NCBI RefSeq assembly: GCF_900177295.1
Contig: NZ_FWZX01000036.1
Coordinates: 1 to 61,583 of the forward strand
DNA from: Tistlia consotensis USBA 355
GTDB lineage: Bacteria > Pseudomonadota > Alphaproteobacteria > Kiloniellales > DSM-21159
Direction of reading: 5' to 3'
DNA length: 61,583 nt
In this document: in pieces, positions 50,672-61,160 of the stretch
Layout of the letters: each line of letters begins with the position of its first letter
Numbering within the stretch: the stretch's first letter is position 1
Notes under the pieces: generated by a model
Seen by the model: the letters and a program-made list of their open reading frames with translations, nothing else
Databases searched by the model: none
Told to the model about the DNA's origin: nothing
Program-made: the position numbers and the translations under genes

Positions 50672-51925
50672 TCAGCGGTTCGCCCGCTTCAGCACGGCGT
50701 GCAGCAGGACGTCGACGCCGGGGGCGGTGTCGTCGAGCTCGATGTGCTCGGCCTCGTTGTGGGTGACGCCGTCGCGGCAGGGGGTGAACAGCAGGGCGGT
50801 CGGGCAGATCCGCGACAGGTGGTAGGCGTCGTGGCCGGCCTGGCTGAGGATGTCGCGCGCCGGCACGCCCAGCTCGGCAGCGCTCTCGCGCACCAGGCCG
50901 ATGCACGCCGCGTCGAAGCGCTCGTCGCCGAAGGTCCAGTCCTCGACGATCTCGATCTCGACCCGGGCCTTCCGGGCCGCCTCGGGGATCGCCGCCTTGA
51001 GCAGGCGCTCCATCTCGGCCGTCGCCGCGGGGTCGGGATGGCGGAAGTCGCAGGTCAGCTGCGCCCAGTCCGACAGGATGCCGGCCTTGTTCGGCCAGAC
51101 CTCGAGGCGCGCCGCCGTCGCCTTGCCCTCGCCCTCGGCGAACTGCCAGCCGATCTCGTTCACCGCGACGATCAGGTAGCCGGCGCCGACCAGGGCGTTC
51201 CTCCGCTTGGCCATCGGCGTCGGGCCGCTGTGGGCGTTCTCGCCGCGGATGTCGATGTTGAAGCCGCGCGTCGCATAGCCGCCGGTGACGATGCCGAGCG
51301 GCACGCCCTCGGCCTCCAGGATCGGCCCCTGCTCGATGTGCAGCTCGAAGTAGGCGTCGAGCGGCCGGCCGCCGACCGGCGCCTCGCCGGCATAGCCGAT
51401 CCGCGCCAGCTCCTCGCCGAAGACCTTGCCGTCGTCGTCCCTGCGGCCGAGCACCCAGTCGACCGGGTGGAGGCCGGCGAAGGCGCCGGAGGCCAGCATC
51501 GGCGGCGTGAAGCGCGCGCCCTCCTCGTTCGACCAGTCGATCAGCTCGATCGGCCGGCGCGTCTCGATGCCCCGCTCGTTCAGCGTGCGGATCACCTCCA
51601 GGCCCGAGAGCACGCCGAGAATGCCGTCGTAGCGGCCGCCGGCGACCTGGGTGTCCAGGTGGCTGCCGATGACGACCGGCGGCAGCTCCGGCTCGCGGCC
51701 CGGCCGCCGTGCCGCGATGTTGCCGACCCGGTCGACCGTCACCGTCAGGCCGGCCTCGCGGCACCAGGCGACGAAGAGGTCGCGCATCTCGCGGTCGGCG
51801 TCGTCGAGCGCCAGGCGCCTGAGGCCGCCGGCCCGGCCAGGGCCGATCCTCGCCGAGGCCTCGAGCGTCGCCCAGAGCCGCTCGCGGTCGATGCGCAGCT
51901 CGTTGCTGCCGAGGGCGCTGTCCAT
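50672..51925 (-). CDS. Zn-dependent amidohydrolase (N-carbamoyl-L-amino-acid hydrolase/allantoate amidohydrolase family)
   Basis: A 417-residue M20-type hydrolase. Metal-binding residues fit the family: H89 in GSHLDTQ, D100 in GGRYDGILG, E134/E135 in WSNEEGARF, H196 in FELHIEQGP and a late His in DGVTHNEAEH. The dimer-domain segment RGENAHSGPTPM is also present. Relatives cut the carbamoyl or ureido group from N-carbamoyl amino acids, beta-ureidopropionate or allantoate. It follows the TPP-enzyme gene by 24 bases, so they are probably one operon. Confidence 0.9.
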   Translation of the reverse strand: MDSALGSNELRIDRERLWATLEASARIGPGRAGGLRRLALDDADREMRDLFVAWCREAGLTVTVDRVGNIAARRPGREPELPPVVIGSHLDTQVAGGRYDGILGVLSGLEVIRTLNERGIETRRPIELIDWSNEEGARFTPPMLASGAFAGLHPVDWVLGRRDDDGKVFGEELARIGYAGEAPVGGRPLDAYFELHIEQGPILEAEGVPLGIVTGGYATRGFNIDIRGENAHSGPTPMAKRRNALVGAGYLIVAVNEIGWQFAEGEGKATAARLEVWPNKAGILSDWAQLTCDFRHPDPAATAEMERLLKAAIPEAARKARVEIEIVEDWTFGDERFDAACIGLVRESAAELGVPARDILSQAGHDAYHLSRICPTALLFTPCRDGVTHNEAEHIELDDTAPGVDVLLHAVLKRANR

Positions 51926-51949
51926 CGTCGGTCTTCCTGCTCGCTCTGG

Positions 51950-53635
51950 CTACTTGCTCTCGGCTTCGGCGCGGATCTGGCTCAGCGACTTCAGCGGCGT
52001 GATCGCCTCGGGGTCGAGGATCAGGTGCAGCAGCGCGGGGGTGCCCGCCGCCTGGGCGCGGGCGAAGGCCCCGGCGAAGTCCTCGGTGCGCTCGACCCGC
52101 TCGCCGTAGCCGCCGTAGGCCTCGGCCAGCTTGACGAAGTCCGGGTTGCTGAGCGAGGTGGCGCTGATCCGGCCCGGGTAGTTGCGCTCCTGGTGCATGC
52201 GGATCGTGCCGTACATGCCGTTGTCGACGACGACGAAGATCACCGCCGCGCCGTGCTGCGCCGCCGTCGCGAACTCCTGGCCGTGCATCATGAAGCAGCC
52301 GTCGCCGGCGAAGGCCAGGACCGTGCGCTCCGGATGGCGCAGCTTGGCGGCGACCGCCGCCGGCACGCCGTAGCCCATCGAGCCCGAGGTCGGCGCCAGC
52401 TGGCTGCCGAAGCGGCGGAAGCGGTAGAAGCGGTGGATCCAGGTCGCGTAGTTGCCGGCGCCGTTGCAGAGTATCGCATCGGCCGGCAGGGTCTCGGCGA
52501 GCCAGTCCATCAGCTTCGCCATCTGCAGGCGGCCGACGATCTCGACCGGCGCGTTCCAGTCCAGGTAGTCGCGGTGCGCCTGCTCGGTCCCGGCGGCCCA
52601 GGCCGGCTCGGCCGGCGGCAGCAGCGACTGCACGGCGGCGGCGAAGGAGCGCGGGTCGGCGGCGACCGCCATGGTCGGGCGGTAGACCCGGCCGAGCTCC
52701 TCGGGATCGGGATGGACGTGGACCAGGCGGCCCTGGGGCTCGGGGATCGAGATCAGGCTGTAGCCGCCGGTCGTCATCTCGCCGAGCCGGGGACCGACGA
52801 CCAGCAGCAGGTCGGCCTCCTTCACGCGCTTGGCCAGCTTCGGGTTGATGCCGATGCCGACGTCGCCGGCGTAGCAGCCGTGCGTGTTGTCGAAGTGGTC
52901 CTGGCGCCGGAAGGCGGCCCCGACCGGCAGCTTCCAGGCCTCGGCGAAGCGCCGGAAGCGCTCGCAGGCGGTGGCGTCCCAGCCGGCGCCGCCGATCAGC
53001 GCGAAGGGCCGCTCGGCGGCCTCCAGCAGCGCGCCGAGCCGCTCGACCTGGCCCAGGCCCATGGCGCTCTCGGTCGGCTCGTAGGCGAGGCAGGCCGGCG
53101 CCGTCACCCGGTCGCGCAGCATGTCCTCGGGCAGCGCCAGCACGACCGGGCCGGGCCGGCCGGAGGTCGCGGTGTGGAAGGCGCGGCTGAGGAACTCCGG
53201 GATGCGCCGGGCGTCGTCGATCTCGGCGACCCACTTGGCGAGCTGGCCGTACATGCGCCGGTAGTCGATCTCCTGGAAGGCCTCGCGCTCCTGGTCCTCG
53301 CGGGCGACCTGGCCGACGAAGAGGATCATCGGCGTCGAGTCCTGGAAGGCGATGTGCACGCCGGCCGAGGCGTTGGTCGCGCCCGGCCCGCGGGTCACGA
53401 AGCAGATGCCGGGCCGGCCGGTCAGCTTGCCGTAGGCGTCGGCCATCATCGCGGCGCCGCCCTCCTGCCGGCAGACGATCGGGCGGATCTCCGGGGCGTC
53501 GTAGAGCGCGTCGAGCACCGCGAGGTAGCTCTCGCCGGGCACGCAGTAGAGCGTGTCGACGCCGTGGGTCTTCAGGCACCGCACCAGGATTTCGCCGCCC
53601 GTGCCCTCGAGGCTCAGTCCGTCGTTGCTCCGCAT
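51950..53635 (-). CDS. acetolactate synthase-like TPP-dependent enzyme
   Basis: A 561-residue thiamine-diphosphate enzyme. The cofactor-activating Glu is E58 (CRQEGGAAMMADAYGK), the N-terminal domain has FVTRGPGATNASAGVHIAFQDSTPMILFVGQV, and the TPP motif is FAGDGCFMMHGQEFATAAQHGAA...VDNGMYGT near 438-470. The ATG at 53635 has GGGGAGA directly upstream; the longer frame to 54043 has no conserved sequence. No small regulatory subunit is adjacent, which argues against a biosynthetic acetolactate synthase and for a catabolic decarboxylase or ligase. Confidence 0.88.
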   Translation of the reverse strand: MRSNDGLSLEGTGGEILVRCLKTHGVDTLYCVPGESYLAVLDALYDAPEIRPIVCRQEGGAAMMADAYGKLTGRPGICFVTRGPGATNASAGVHIAFQDSTPMILFVGQVAREDQEREAFQEIDYRRMYGQLAKWVAEIDDARRIPEFLSRAFHTATSGRPGPVVLALPEDMLRDRVTAPACLAYEPTESAMGLGQVERLGALLEAAERPFALIGGAGWDATACERFRRFAEAWKLPVGAAFRRQDHFDNTHGCYAGDVGIGINPKLAKRVKEADLLLVVGPRLGEMTTGGYSLISIPEPQGRLVHVHPDPEELGRVYRPTMAVAADPRSFAAAVQSLLPPAEPAWAAGTEQAHRDYLDWNAPVEIVGRLQMAKLMDWLAETLPADAILCNGAGNYATWIHRFYRFRRFGSQLAPTSGSMGYGVPAAVAAKLRHPERTVLAFAGDGCFMMHGQEFATAAQHGAAVIFVVVDNGMYGTIRMHQERNYPGRISATSLSNPDFVKLAEAYGGYGERVERTEDFAGAFARAQAAGTPALLHLILDPEAITPLKSLSQIRAEAESK

Positions 53636-53882
53636 GGTCTCCCCGCTGCCGATTCTCGCGTCCGTCGCTCTATCTAGCGCGTCCGCCGGCCGCTGTCTTC
53701 CCGGCCCTGGGGTCCCATGACGAAGATGCGGCGTTGCGGCAACGGTCGTGGTACGTTCCCGGATCGGCCGGACGGCCGAACCGCGGCTCCGGTCGCGCAA
53801 GGGTGACTTTACGCGGGGAATTTCGCGTCTAGCTTCAGCGGCGACAGCTCTCTTCCCGCAGCGTTCGGAAAGGTGATCGCCG

Positions 53883-55007
53883 ATGGCCCGAGACGGGGTG
53901 GCGCAGGCTTCGACGGTCGGATGCCGGCTCGGTGCCGTCCTGGCGGCGCTGCTGCTGGCGGCGGCCCCTGGGGCGTCCCCCGCGGCGGCCCAGCAGCGGG
54001 CCGGGCCGGCGGTGCCGGTGATCGTCAAGCCGGTCGAGCGCACGACCTTCTACGACCGGGTCGAGGCGGTCGGCAGCCTCAAGGCCAACGAGACCGTCAT
54101 CCTTTCCGCCAACGTCAGCGAGCGCATCGTCGAGCTGCTGTTCGACGACGGCCAGCAGGTCCGCCAGGGCGACCTGCTGGTGCTGCTGGAGCAGGCCGAG
54201 GAGCGCGCCTCGGTCAGCGCCGCCGAGGCCGTGCTGGCCGAGCGCAAGGCCGCCTTCGGCCGCTCCTCCAAGCTGCAGCAGCAGCAGTTCTCGACGGCGG
54301 CCCAGCTCGACGAGCGGCGCGCCGCGCTGCAGCAGGCCGAGGCGGACCTGGAGATCGCCCGCGCGCGCCTGCAGGACCGCACGATCCTGGCGCCCTTCGA
54401 CGGCGTCATGGGCCTGCGCAACGTCAGCGTCGGCACCCTGGTCCAGCCGGGCGACCCGATCGCCACCCTGAGCGACCTCTCGCCCCTCAAGCTCGACTTC
54501 GCCGTGCCCTCGAGCTTCCTAACCGCGCTCAAGCCCGGCCTGGCGATCGAGGCCCGCTCGACCGCCCTGCCCGACCGGACCTTCGACGGCCTGGTCAAGA
54601 GCGTCGAGTCGACGGTCGACCCGGTGACCCGCTCGATCACCGTGCGGGCGGTCGTGCCGAACGACGACGGCGCCCTGCGCCCCGGGCTGGTGATGACCGT
54701 GGCGCTGCTGAAGAACCCGCGCCAGGCCCTGGTCGTGCCGGAGGAGGCGCTGGTCCCCTACGACCGGCGCAACTTCGTCTTCGTCGTCGCCGAGGAGGCC
54801 GGCCGCACGGTCGCGCGGCGCCTGCAGGTCGAGCCCGGCGCCCGGCGCCCGGGCGAGGTCGAGATCCTGAAGGGCCTCGCCGAGGGCCGGCAGGTCGTCG
54901 TCCAGGGCACCCTGAAGCTGGAGGACGGCGACGCGGTGCGCCTGCTCGGCACGGAGAGCGAGGACAACCCGGTGCCGGCGATCCTCAAGGGCAAGGCGGG
55001 CGGCTGA
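53883..55007 (+). CDS. RND efflux system periplasmic adaptor (membrane fusion protein)
   Basis: A 374-residue protein. The N-terminal export signal spans about 1-37 (LGAVLAALLLAAAPGASPAAAQQ). The lipoyl halves are ETVILSANVSERIVELLFDDGQQVRQGDLLVLLE and APFDGVMGLRNVSVGTLVQPGDPIATLSDLSPL, bracketing a helical hairpin. A beta-barrel and membrane-proximal domain follow. It precedes the pump gene by 23 bases. No outer-membrane channel gene is adjacent. Confidence 0.93.
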   Translation: MARDGVAQASTVGCRLGAVLAALLLAAAPGASPAAAQQRAGPAVPVIVKPVERTTFYDRVEAVGSLKANETVILSANVSERIVELLFDDGQQVRQGDLLVLLEQAEERASVSAAEAVLAERKAAFGRSSKLQQQQFSTAAQLDERRAALQQAEADLEIARARLQDRTILAPFDGVMGLRNVSVGTLVQPGDPIATLSDLSPLKLDFAVPSSFLTALKPGLAIEARSTALPDRTFDGLVKSVESTVDPVTRSITVRAVVPNDDGALRPGLVMTVALLKNPRQALVVPEEALVPYDRRNFVFVVAEEAGRTVARRLQVEPGARRPGEVEILKGLAEGRQVVVQGTLKLEDGDAVRLLGTESEDNPVPAILKGKAGG

Positions 55008-55030
55008 ACGGCGATGGAGCACGCCACGCC

Positions 55031-58000
55031 ATGATGCTCTCCGACCTCTCGGTCAAGCGGCCGGTCGTCGCGGCGGTCATGAGCCTGCTGATCGTCGCCT
55101 TCGGCCTGGTCGCCTTCCAGCGCCTGCCGCTGCGCGAGTACCCGGACATCGACCCGCCGGTCGTGACCATCGACACCGAGTACCCGGGCGCCGCCGCCCA
55201 GGTCATCGAGACGCGCATCACCGAGGTCATCGAGGACCGCATCGCCGGCATCGAGGGCATCGCCTTCATCGAGTCCTACAGCGAGGACGGCCGCTCGCGC
55301 ATCTCGATCGAGTTCAACGCCAACCGGGACGTCAACGCCGCCGCCAACGATATCCGCGACCGGGTCTCCGGCGTCGTCGACAACCTGCCGGCCGACGCCG
55401 ACCCGCCGGACATCCAGAAGGCCGATTCCAGCGACGACGTGATCATCTGGCTGAACCTGGCCAGCGACCGGATGAACGTGCTGCAGCTGACCGACTACGC
55501 CGACCGCTACCTGGTCGACCGCTTCTCGACCCTCGACGGCGTGGCGCGCGTACGGGTCGGCGGCGGCCAGACCTATGCCATGCGGATCTGGCTCGACCGC
55601 CTGGCCCTGGCCGCCCGCGGCCTGACCGTCGCCGACGTCGAGGACGCCCTGCGCGCCGACAACGTCGAGCTGCCGGCCGGCTCCATCGAATCGGTCGAGC
55701 GCAACTTCACGGCGCGCATCGAACGCAGCTTCCGCAACGCCGACGACTTCGCCCGCCTGGTGCTGAAGCGCGGTGCCGACGGCTACCTGGTGCGCCTCGG
55801 CGACGTGGCGCGGGTCGAGCAGGCGGCGGTCGAGACCCGCACCTTCTTCCGCGGCAACGGCGAGCCGATGGTCGGCATCGGCGTCATCAAGCAGTCCCAG
55901 GCCAACACCCTGGACGTGGCGCGCGCGGTGCGCGAGCTCAGCGCCAGGATCAACCCGACCCTGCCCCAGGGCATGGAGCTGCGCCAGAGCTACGACAGCA
56001 GCGTGTTCATCCAGGGCGCGGTCGACGAGGTCTACAAGACCCTGGCGATCGCCATCGTCCTGGTCGTCTCGGTGATCTACCTCTTCCTCGGCTCGGTGCG
56101 CGCCATGCTGGTGCCCGCCGTCACCGTGCCGGTCTGCATCGTCGGCACCTTCATCGTGCTCTTCGCGCTCGGCTTCTCGATCAACCTCCTGACCCTGCTC
56201 GCCCTGGTGCTGGCGATCGGCCTGGTCGTCGACGACGCCATCGTGGTGCTGGAGAACATCCACCGGCGCATCGAGGACGAGGCCGAGACGCCGCTGGTCG
56301 CGGCCTTCCGCGGCACCCGCCAGGTCGGCTTCGCGGTGATCGCGACGACCGCCGTGGTGATCGCCGTCTTCGTGCCGATCACCTTCATCCAGGGCGACCT
56401 GGGGCGGCTGTTCAGCGAGTTCGCCATCACCATGGCGGCGGCGGTCTTCCTCTCGGCCTTCGTCGCGCTGTCGCTCTCGCCGATGATCGCCTCCAAGGTG
56501 CTGAAGCAGGGCGAGCGGGCGAGCCTGCTGGTGCGCCTCGCCGACCGCGGCTTCGCGGCGACCCGGCTCGGCTACCAGCGCCTGCTGCGCGGCGCCCTCA
56601 GGCTGCCCTGGCTGGCGATCCCGGCCTTCCTGGCGACGCTCGCGGCCGGCTGGTGGCTCTACCAGCAGGTGCCGAGCGAGTACGCGCCGAAGGAGGACCG
56701 CGGCGCCTTCTTCATCGCCGTCAACGGCCCGGAGGGCGCCTCCTTCGAGTACATGACCGACTACATGGACGAGATCGAGGCGCGCCTGCTCCCCTACCTC
56801 GAGCGCGGCGAGTTCCAGCGTCTGCTGGTCCGCGCGCCGCGCGGCTTCGGGCGCATCGAGTCCTTCAACTCCGGCTTCGTCGTGGTCGGCCTCGCGCCCT
56901 GGGGCGAGCGGCCCGGCGCCTGGGACATCATGGCCGAGCTGCGCCGCAAGTTCGCCGACCTGCCGGGCGTCAGGGTCGTGCCGATCATGCGCCAGAGCCT
57001 GGGTGGCGGCTCCTCGGTGCCGGTGCAGTTCGTGATCAGCGGCGGCACCTACGACCAGCTGGCGCGCTGGCGCGACACCCTGATGAAGGCGATCCGGGCC
57101 GACAACCCGGGCCTGGTCAACCTCGACGACGACTACAAGGAGACCAAGCCGCAGATCGCCGTCTCGATCGACCGCGACCGGGCCGGCGACCTGGGGGTCA
57201 GCGTCAGCACCGTCGGCCGCGCGCTCGAGACCTTCATGGGCGGCCGGGCGGTGACGACCTTCATCGCCGACGGCAAGGAGTACGACGTGCTGGTCGAGGG
57301 CGAGAAGAGCGACCAGCGCACGCCGACCGACATCAACAACATCTACGTCCGCTCCGACGCCTCGGGCGTCCTGGTGCCGCTCGCCGACCTGGTGAAGATC
57401 GACGAGTACGCGGGCCCCAGCCAGCTCAACCGCTACAACCGCCTGCGCTCGATCACGATCAGCGCCAACCTGGCCGAGGGCTACTCCCTGGGCCAGGCCC
57501 TCGACTGGCTGACCGCGCTGGCCCGCGCGAAGCTGCCCGAGCAGGCGGTCGTCGACTACAAGGGCCAGTCGCGCGACTTCAAGGAATCCGGCGGCTCGCT
57601 GACCTTCGTCTTCATGCTCGGCATCGTCGTGGTGTTCCTGGCCCTGGCCGCCCAGTTCGAGAGCTTCGTCCATCCGGTGGTCATCATGCTGACCGTGCCG
57701 CTGGCCGTCGCCGGCGCCCTGGCCGGCATCTGGCTGACCGGCGGCACGCTCAACATCTACACCCAGATCGGCCTGATCATGCTGGTCGGCCTCGCCGCCA
57801 AGAACGGCATCCTGATCGTCGAGTTCATCAACCAGCTGCGCGAGGAGGGCCTGGGCTTCGCCGAGGCGGTGATCGAGGCCTCGGGCATCCGCCTCCGGCC
57901 GATCCTGATGACCGCGATCACCACCGCGGCCGGCGCGGTGCCGCTGATCCTCTCCGGCGGCGCCGGCGCCGAGACCCGCTCGGCGATCGGCGTGGTGATC

Positions 58001-58180
58001 CTGGCCGGCGTGATCTCCTCGACCCTGCTGACCCTCTTCATCATCCCGCTGGTCTACTACCTGGTCGCGCGCGGCACGCCGGAGCGCGGCGCCGTCGCCC
58101 GCCAGCTCGACGACGAGCTGGAGCGCCACCGCCGGCCGCTGCTGACCCTGCGCCCCGGCAAGCGGGACGCGGCGGAATAG
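55031..58180 (+). CDS. RND family efflux pump (HAE1 type)
   Basis: A 1049-residue inner-membrane pump with 12 helices and two large periplasmic loops, normal for AcrB/MexF relatives. The proton-relay aspartates are the DD in LAIGLVVDDAIVVLENIHRRIE of helix 4. Conserved stretches include LREYPDIDPPVVTIDTEYPGA and the late VGLAAKNGILIVEFINQLREEG. The ATG at 55031 (MMLSDLSVKRPVVAAVMSLL) is the natural start; the upstream frame is the adaptor gene in another phase. It probably exports drugs, solvents or aromatic compounds. Confidence 0.95.
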   Translation: MMLSDLSVKRPVVAAVMSLLIVAFGLVAFQRLPLREYPDIDPPVVTIDTEYPGAAAQVIETRITEVIEDRIAGIEGIAFIESYSEDGRSRISIEFNANRDVNAAANDIRDRVSGVVDNLPADADPPDIQKADSSDDVIIWLNLASDRMNVLQLTDYADRYLVDRFSTLDGVARVRVGGGQTYAMRIWLDRLALAARGLTVADVEDALRADNVELPAGSIESVERNFTARIERSFRNADDFARLVLKRGADGYLVRLGDVARVEQAAVETRTFFRGNGEPMVGIGVIKQSQANTLDVARAVRELSARINPTLPQGMELRQSYDSSVFIQGAVDEVYKTLAIAIVLVVSVIYLFLGSVRAMLVPAVTVPVCIVGTFIVLFALGFSINLLTLLALVLAIGLVVDDAIVVLENIHRRIEDEAETPLVAAFRGTRQVGFAVIATTAVVIAVFVPITFIQGDLGRLFSEFAITMAAAVFLSAFVALSLSPMIASKVLKQGERASLLVRLADRGFAATRLGYQRLLRGALRLPWLAIPAFLATLAAGWWLYQQVPSEYAPKEDRGAFFIAVNGPEGASFEYMTDYMDEIEARLLPYLERGEFQRLLVRAPRGFGRIESFNSGFVVVGLAPWGERPGAWDIMAELRRKFADLPGVRVVPIMRQSLGGGSSVPVQFVISGGTYDQLARWRDTLMKAIRADNPGLVNLDDDYKETKPQIAVSIDRDRAGDLGVSVSTVGRALETFMGGRAVTTFIADGKEYDVLVEGEKSDQRTPTDINNIYVRSDASGVLVPLADLVKIDEYAGPSQLNRYNRLRSITISANLAEGYSLGQALDWLTALARAKLPEQAVVDYKGQSRDFKESGGSLTFVFMLGIVVVFLALAAQFESFVHPVVIMLTVPLAVAGALAGIWLTGGTLNIYTQIGLIMLVGLAAKNGILIVEFINQLREEGLGFAEAVIEASGIRLRPILMTAITTAAGAVPLILSGGAGAETRSAIGVVILAGVISSTLLTLFIIPLVYYLVARGTPERGAVARQLDDELERHRRPLLTLRPGKRDAAE

Positions 58181-58202
58181 CGCGGGAGTGACGCGCCCTT
58201 CC

Positions 58203-58346
58203 GTTTCTTCTCCTCGCCGCCCCCGGGGGGCGGAGAGGCCGGGAGAGGTGGGGGTGTTCCCGCTCTTCCCCATACGCCACCGCTCGAGGCAACGTCGCCC
58301 CACCTCTCCCCGCCCCTCTCCGCCCCCCGGGGCGGAGAGGGAGGCC
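58203..58346. repeat. intergenic inverted repeat, family A-like (copy 4)
   Basis: Left arm CCTCGCCGCCCCCGGGGGGC...GGAGAGGTGGGG and right arm CCCCACCTCTCCCCGCCCCT...CCGGGGCGGAGAGGGAGG are inverted relative to each other. It is rich in the same GGAGAGG/CCTCTCC blocks as the other family A copies, but its flanks differ. It lies after the RND pump gene. The rest of the spacer 58181-58511 holds no gene. Confidence 0.7.
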
Positions 58347-58378
58347 TGCTCGCACCGAGCCCTCCCTGCGGGCGTGCG

Positions 58379-58410
58379 ACTTCGCGATCTAAGAACTTCG
58401 TGATCTAAGT
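58379..58410. promoter_or_regulatory. tandem 16-bp repeat upstream of the pca operon
   Basis: ACTTCGCGATCTAAGA (58379-58394) is followed immediately by ACTTCGTGATCTAAGT (58395-58410), identical at 14 of 16 positions. The pair lies about 100 bases before pcaD and is more AT-rich than its surroundings. It could be a tandem regulator-binding site for the pca operon; the LysR-type PcaQ or IclR-type PcaR regulator gene is not in the window. Confidence 0.4.
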
Positions 58411-58511
58411 CATTCCACGGAGCGTCCTTCTGCTCTAGGCTCGCGCCCGTTCAAGCGGTCGGCCGGGGTCTCGGCCGCACCGGAGAAACGGGAACGGGGG
58501 AAGGAGAGGCG

Positions 58512-59313
58512 ATGCGGGCGACGCTGGCGAACGGCCAAGCGCTCTGTTTCAGCGACGAACGGCTCGGCGACGGGGGCCCACAGGACGCGCCGGCCCTGGT
58601 CTTCACCAATTCGCTCGGCACCGACCTCCGGGTCTGGGACCCGCTGCTGCCCTGCCTGCCGGCCGGCCTCAGGATCCTGCGCTTCGACCAGCGCGGCCAC
58701 GGCCTGTCCGACTGCCCGCCCGGCCCCTACACGATCGAGGCCCTGGCCGACGACCTGGAGGCCCTGCTCGAGGCGCGCGGCGTCGGCCGTGCCGTGATCG
58801 TCGGCCTGTCGGTCGGCGGCATGATCGCCCAGGCCTTCGCGGCGCGCCGGCCGGACAAGGTCGCGGCCCTCGTCCTCTGCGACACCGCCCACAAGATCGG
58901 CACGGCCGAGATGTGGCAGACCCGCATCGACGGCCTCATGAAGGGCGGCATCGTCTCGCTCGCCGAGCCGATCCTGGAGCGCTGGTTCTGCCCCGCGTTC
59001 CGGAAGGAGCGGCCGGCCGAGCTGGCGATCTGGCGCAACATGCTGGTGCGCACGCCGCTCGAGGGCTACGTCGCGACCTGCGCGGCGATCCGCGACGCCG
59101 ACCTGACCGCCTCGGCGGCCGGGCTGACGATGCCGGCGCTCTGCCTGGCCGGCGCCGAGGACGGCGCGACGCCGCCGGCCCTGGTGCGCGAGCTGGCCGG
59201 CCTGCTGCCCGACGCCCGCTTCGCCGTGATCCCGGCGGCCGGCCACCTGCCCTCTGTCGAGCAGCCCGAGGCGCTCGGCAGCCTGATCGCCGAGTTCCTG
59301 AAGGAGCGGAAAC

Positions 59314-59324
<11 letters not shown>
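58512..59324 (+). CDS. pcaD: 3-oxoadipate enol-lactonase
   Basis: A 270-residue alpha/beta hydrolase. The nucleophile is S100 in GLSVGG, the acid is expected near D161 (GAEDGATPP) and the catalytic histidine is H245 in AAGHLPSVEQPE. FTNSLGTDLRVWDPLLP near residues 31-47 is typical of PcaD. It converts beta-ketoadipate enol-lactone to beta-ketoadipate in protocatechuate breakdown. AAGGAG lies before the ATG. It is first in the order pcaD-pcaC-pcaH-pcaG. Confidence 0.92.
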
Positions 59325-60449
<1,125 letters not shown>

Positions 60450-60453
60450 GACC

Positions 60454-61089
60454 ATGAGCAAGACCGCCTACCCCTTCCGCCAGCTGCAGGAGACGCCGTC
60501 GCAGACCGCCGGCCCCTACCTGCACATCGGCATGGCCCCCGCCGCCGCCGGCCTGCCCGAGCGCAGCCAGCAGCTCGACAACGTCATCGCCGGCGCCGCC
60601 GTCGAGGGCGAGCGCATCCGCATCGAGGGCTACGTGATCGACGGCGCCGGCCACAAGGTGAAGGACGCCGCCGTCGAGGTCTGGCAGGCCGACGCCAAGG
60701 GCCGGTTCCCGACCGCGCCGCTCGGCGAGAGCGCCTTCCGCGGCTGGGGCCGCGCGGTCTGCGACTTCGAGACCGGCATCTACTGGTTCGAGACCGTGAA
60801 GCCCGGCCCGGTGCCGGGGCGCGCCGGACCCGACGGCAAGCCCGCGGTCTCGGCGCCGCACCTCAGCCTCTGGGTCGTCGCCCGCGGCATCAACATCGGC
60901 CTCAGCACCCGCCTCTACTTCGACGACGAGGCCGGCGCCAACGCCCAGGACCCGGTGCTGAAGCTGGTCGAGCACGTCGGCCGACGCGACACCCTGGTCG
61001 CCAAGCTGGAGAAGCGCGCGGGCGAGTCCGTCTACCGCTTCGACATCGTGCTCCAGGGCGAGGGCGAGACCGTCTTCTTCGACGTCTGA
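60454..61089 (+). CDS. pcaG: protocatechuate 3,4-dioxygenase alpha subunit
   Basis: A 211-residue subunit. It has the family N-terminus RQLQETPSQTAGPYLHIGMAP, the intradiol fold segment VKDAAVEVWQADAKGRFPT and FIG-like C-terminal parts (ESVYRFDIVLQGEGETVFFDV). It lacks the iron ligands, as expected for the alpha subunit. It is the last pca gene in the window; pcaB, which often follows, is absent and replaced by repeat and insertion-sequence DNA. Confidence 0.95.
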   Translation: MSKTAYPFRQLQETPSQTAGPYLHIGMAPAAAGLPERSQQLDNVIAGAAVEGERIRIEGYVIDGAGHKVKDAAVEVWQADAKGRFPTAPLGESAFRGWGRAVCDFETGIYWFETVKPGPVPGRAGPDGKPAVSAPHLSLWVVARGINIGLSTRLYFDDEAGANAQDPVLKLVEHVGRRDTLVAKLEKRAGESVYRFDIVLQGEGETVFFDV

Positions 61090-61160
61090 GGGCCGGGGCA
61101 CGCGGATCGGCGCGCCCGTCTTCCAATCGCGTCAGCCCCCAATTCGCGCCGCCTCCAGTT

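Noticed and set aside
50342-53677. 1111-residue plus-strand and 981-residue minus-strand frames over the amidohydrolase/TPP pair
   Set aside because: Both are off-frame readings of two clear enzyme genes; low-complexity composition.
54758-58303. An 1181-residue minus-strand frame across the RND pump
   Set aside because: Antisense shadow of the pump; His/Asp/Gln-rich with no motif.
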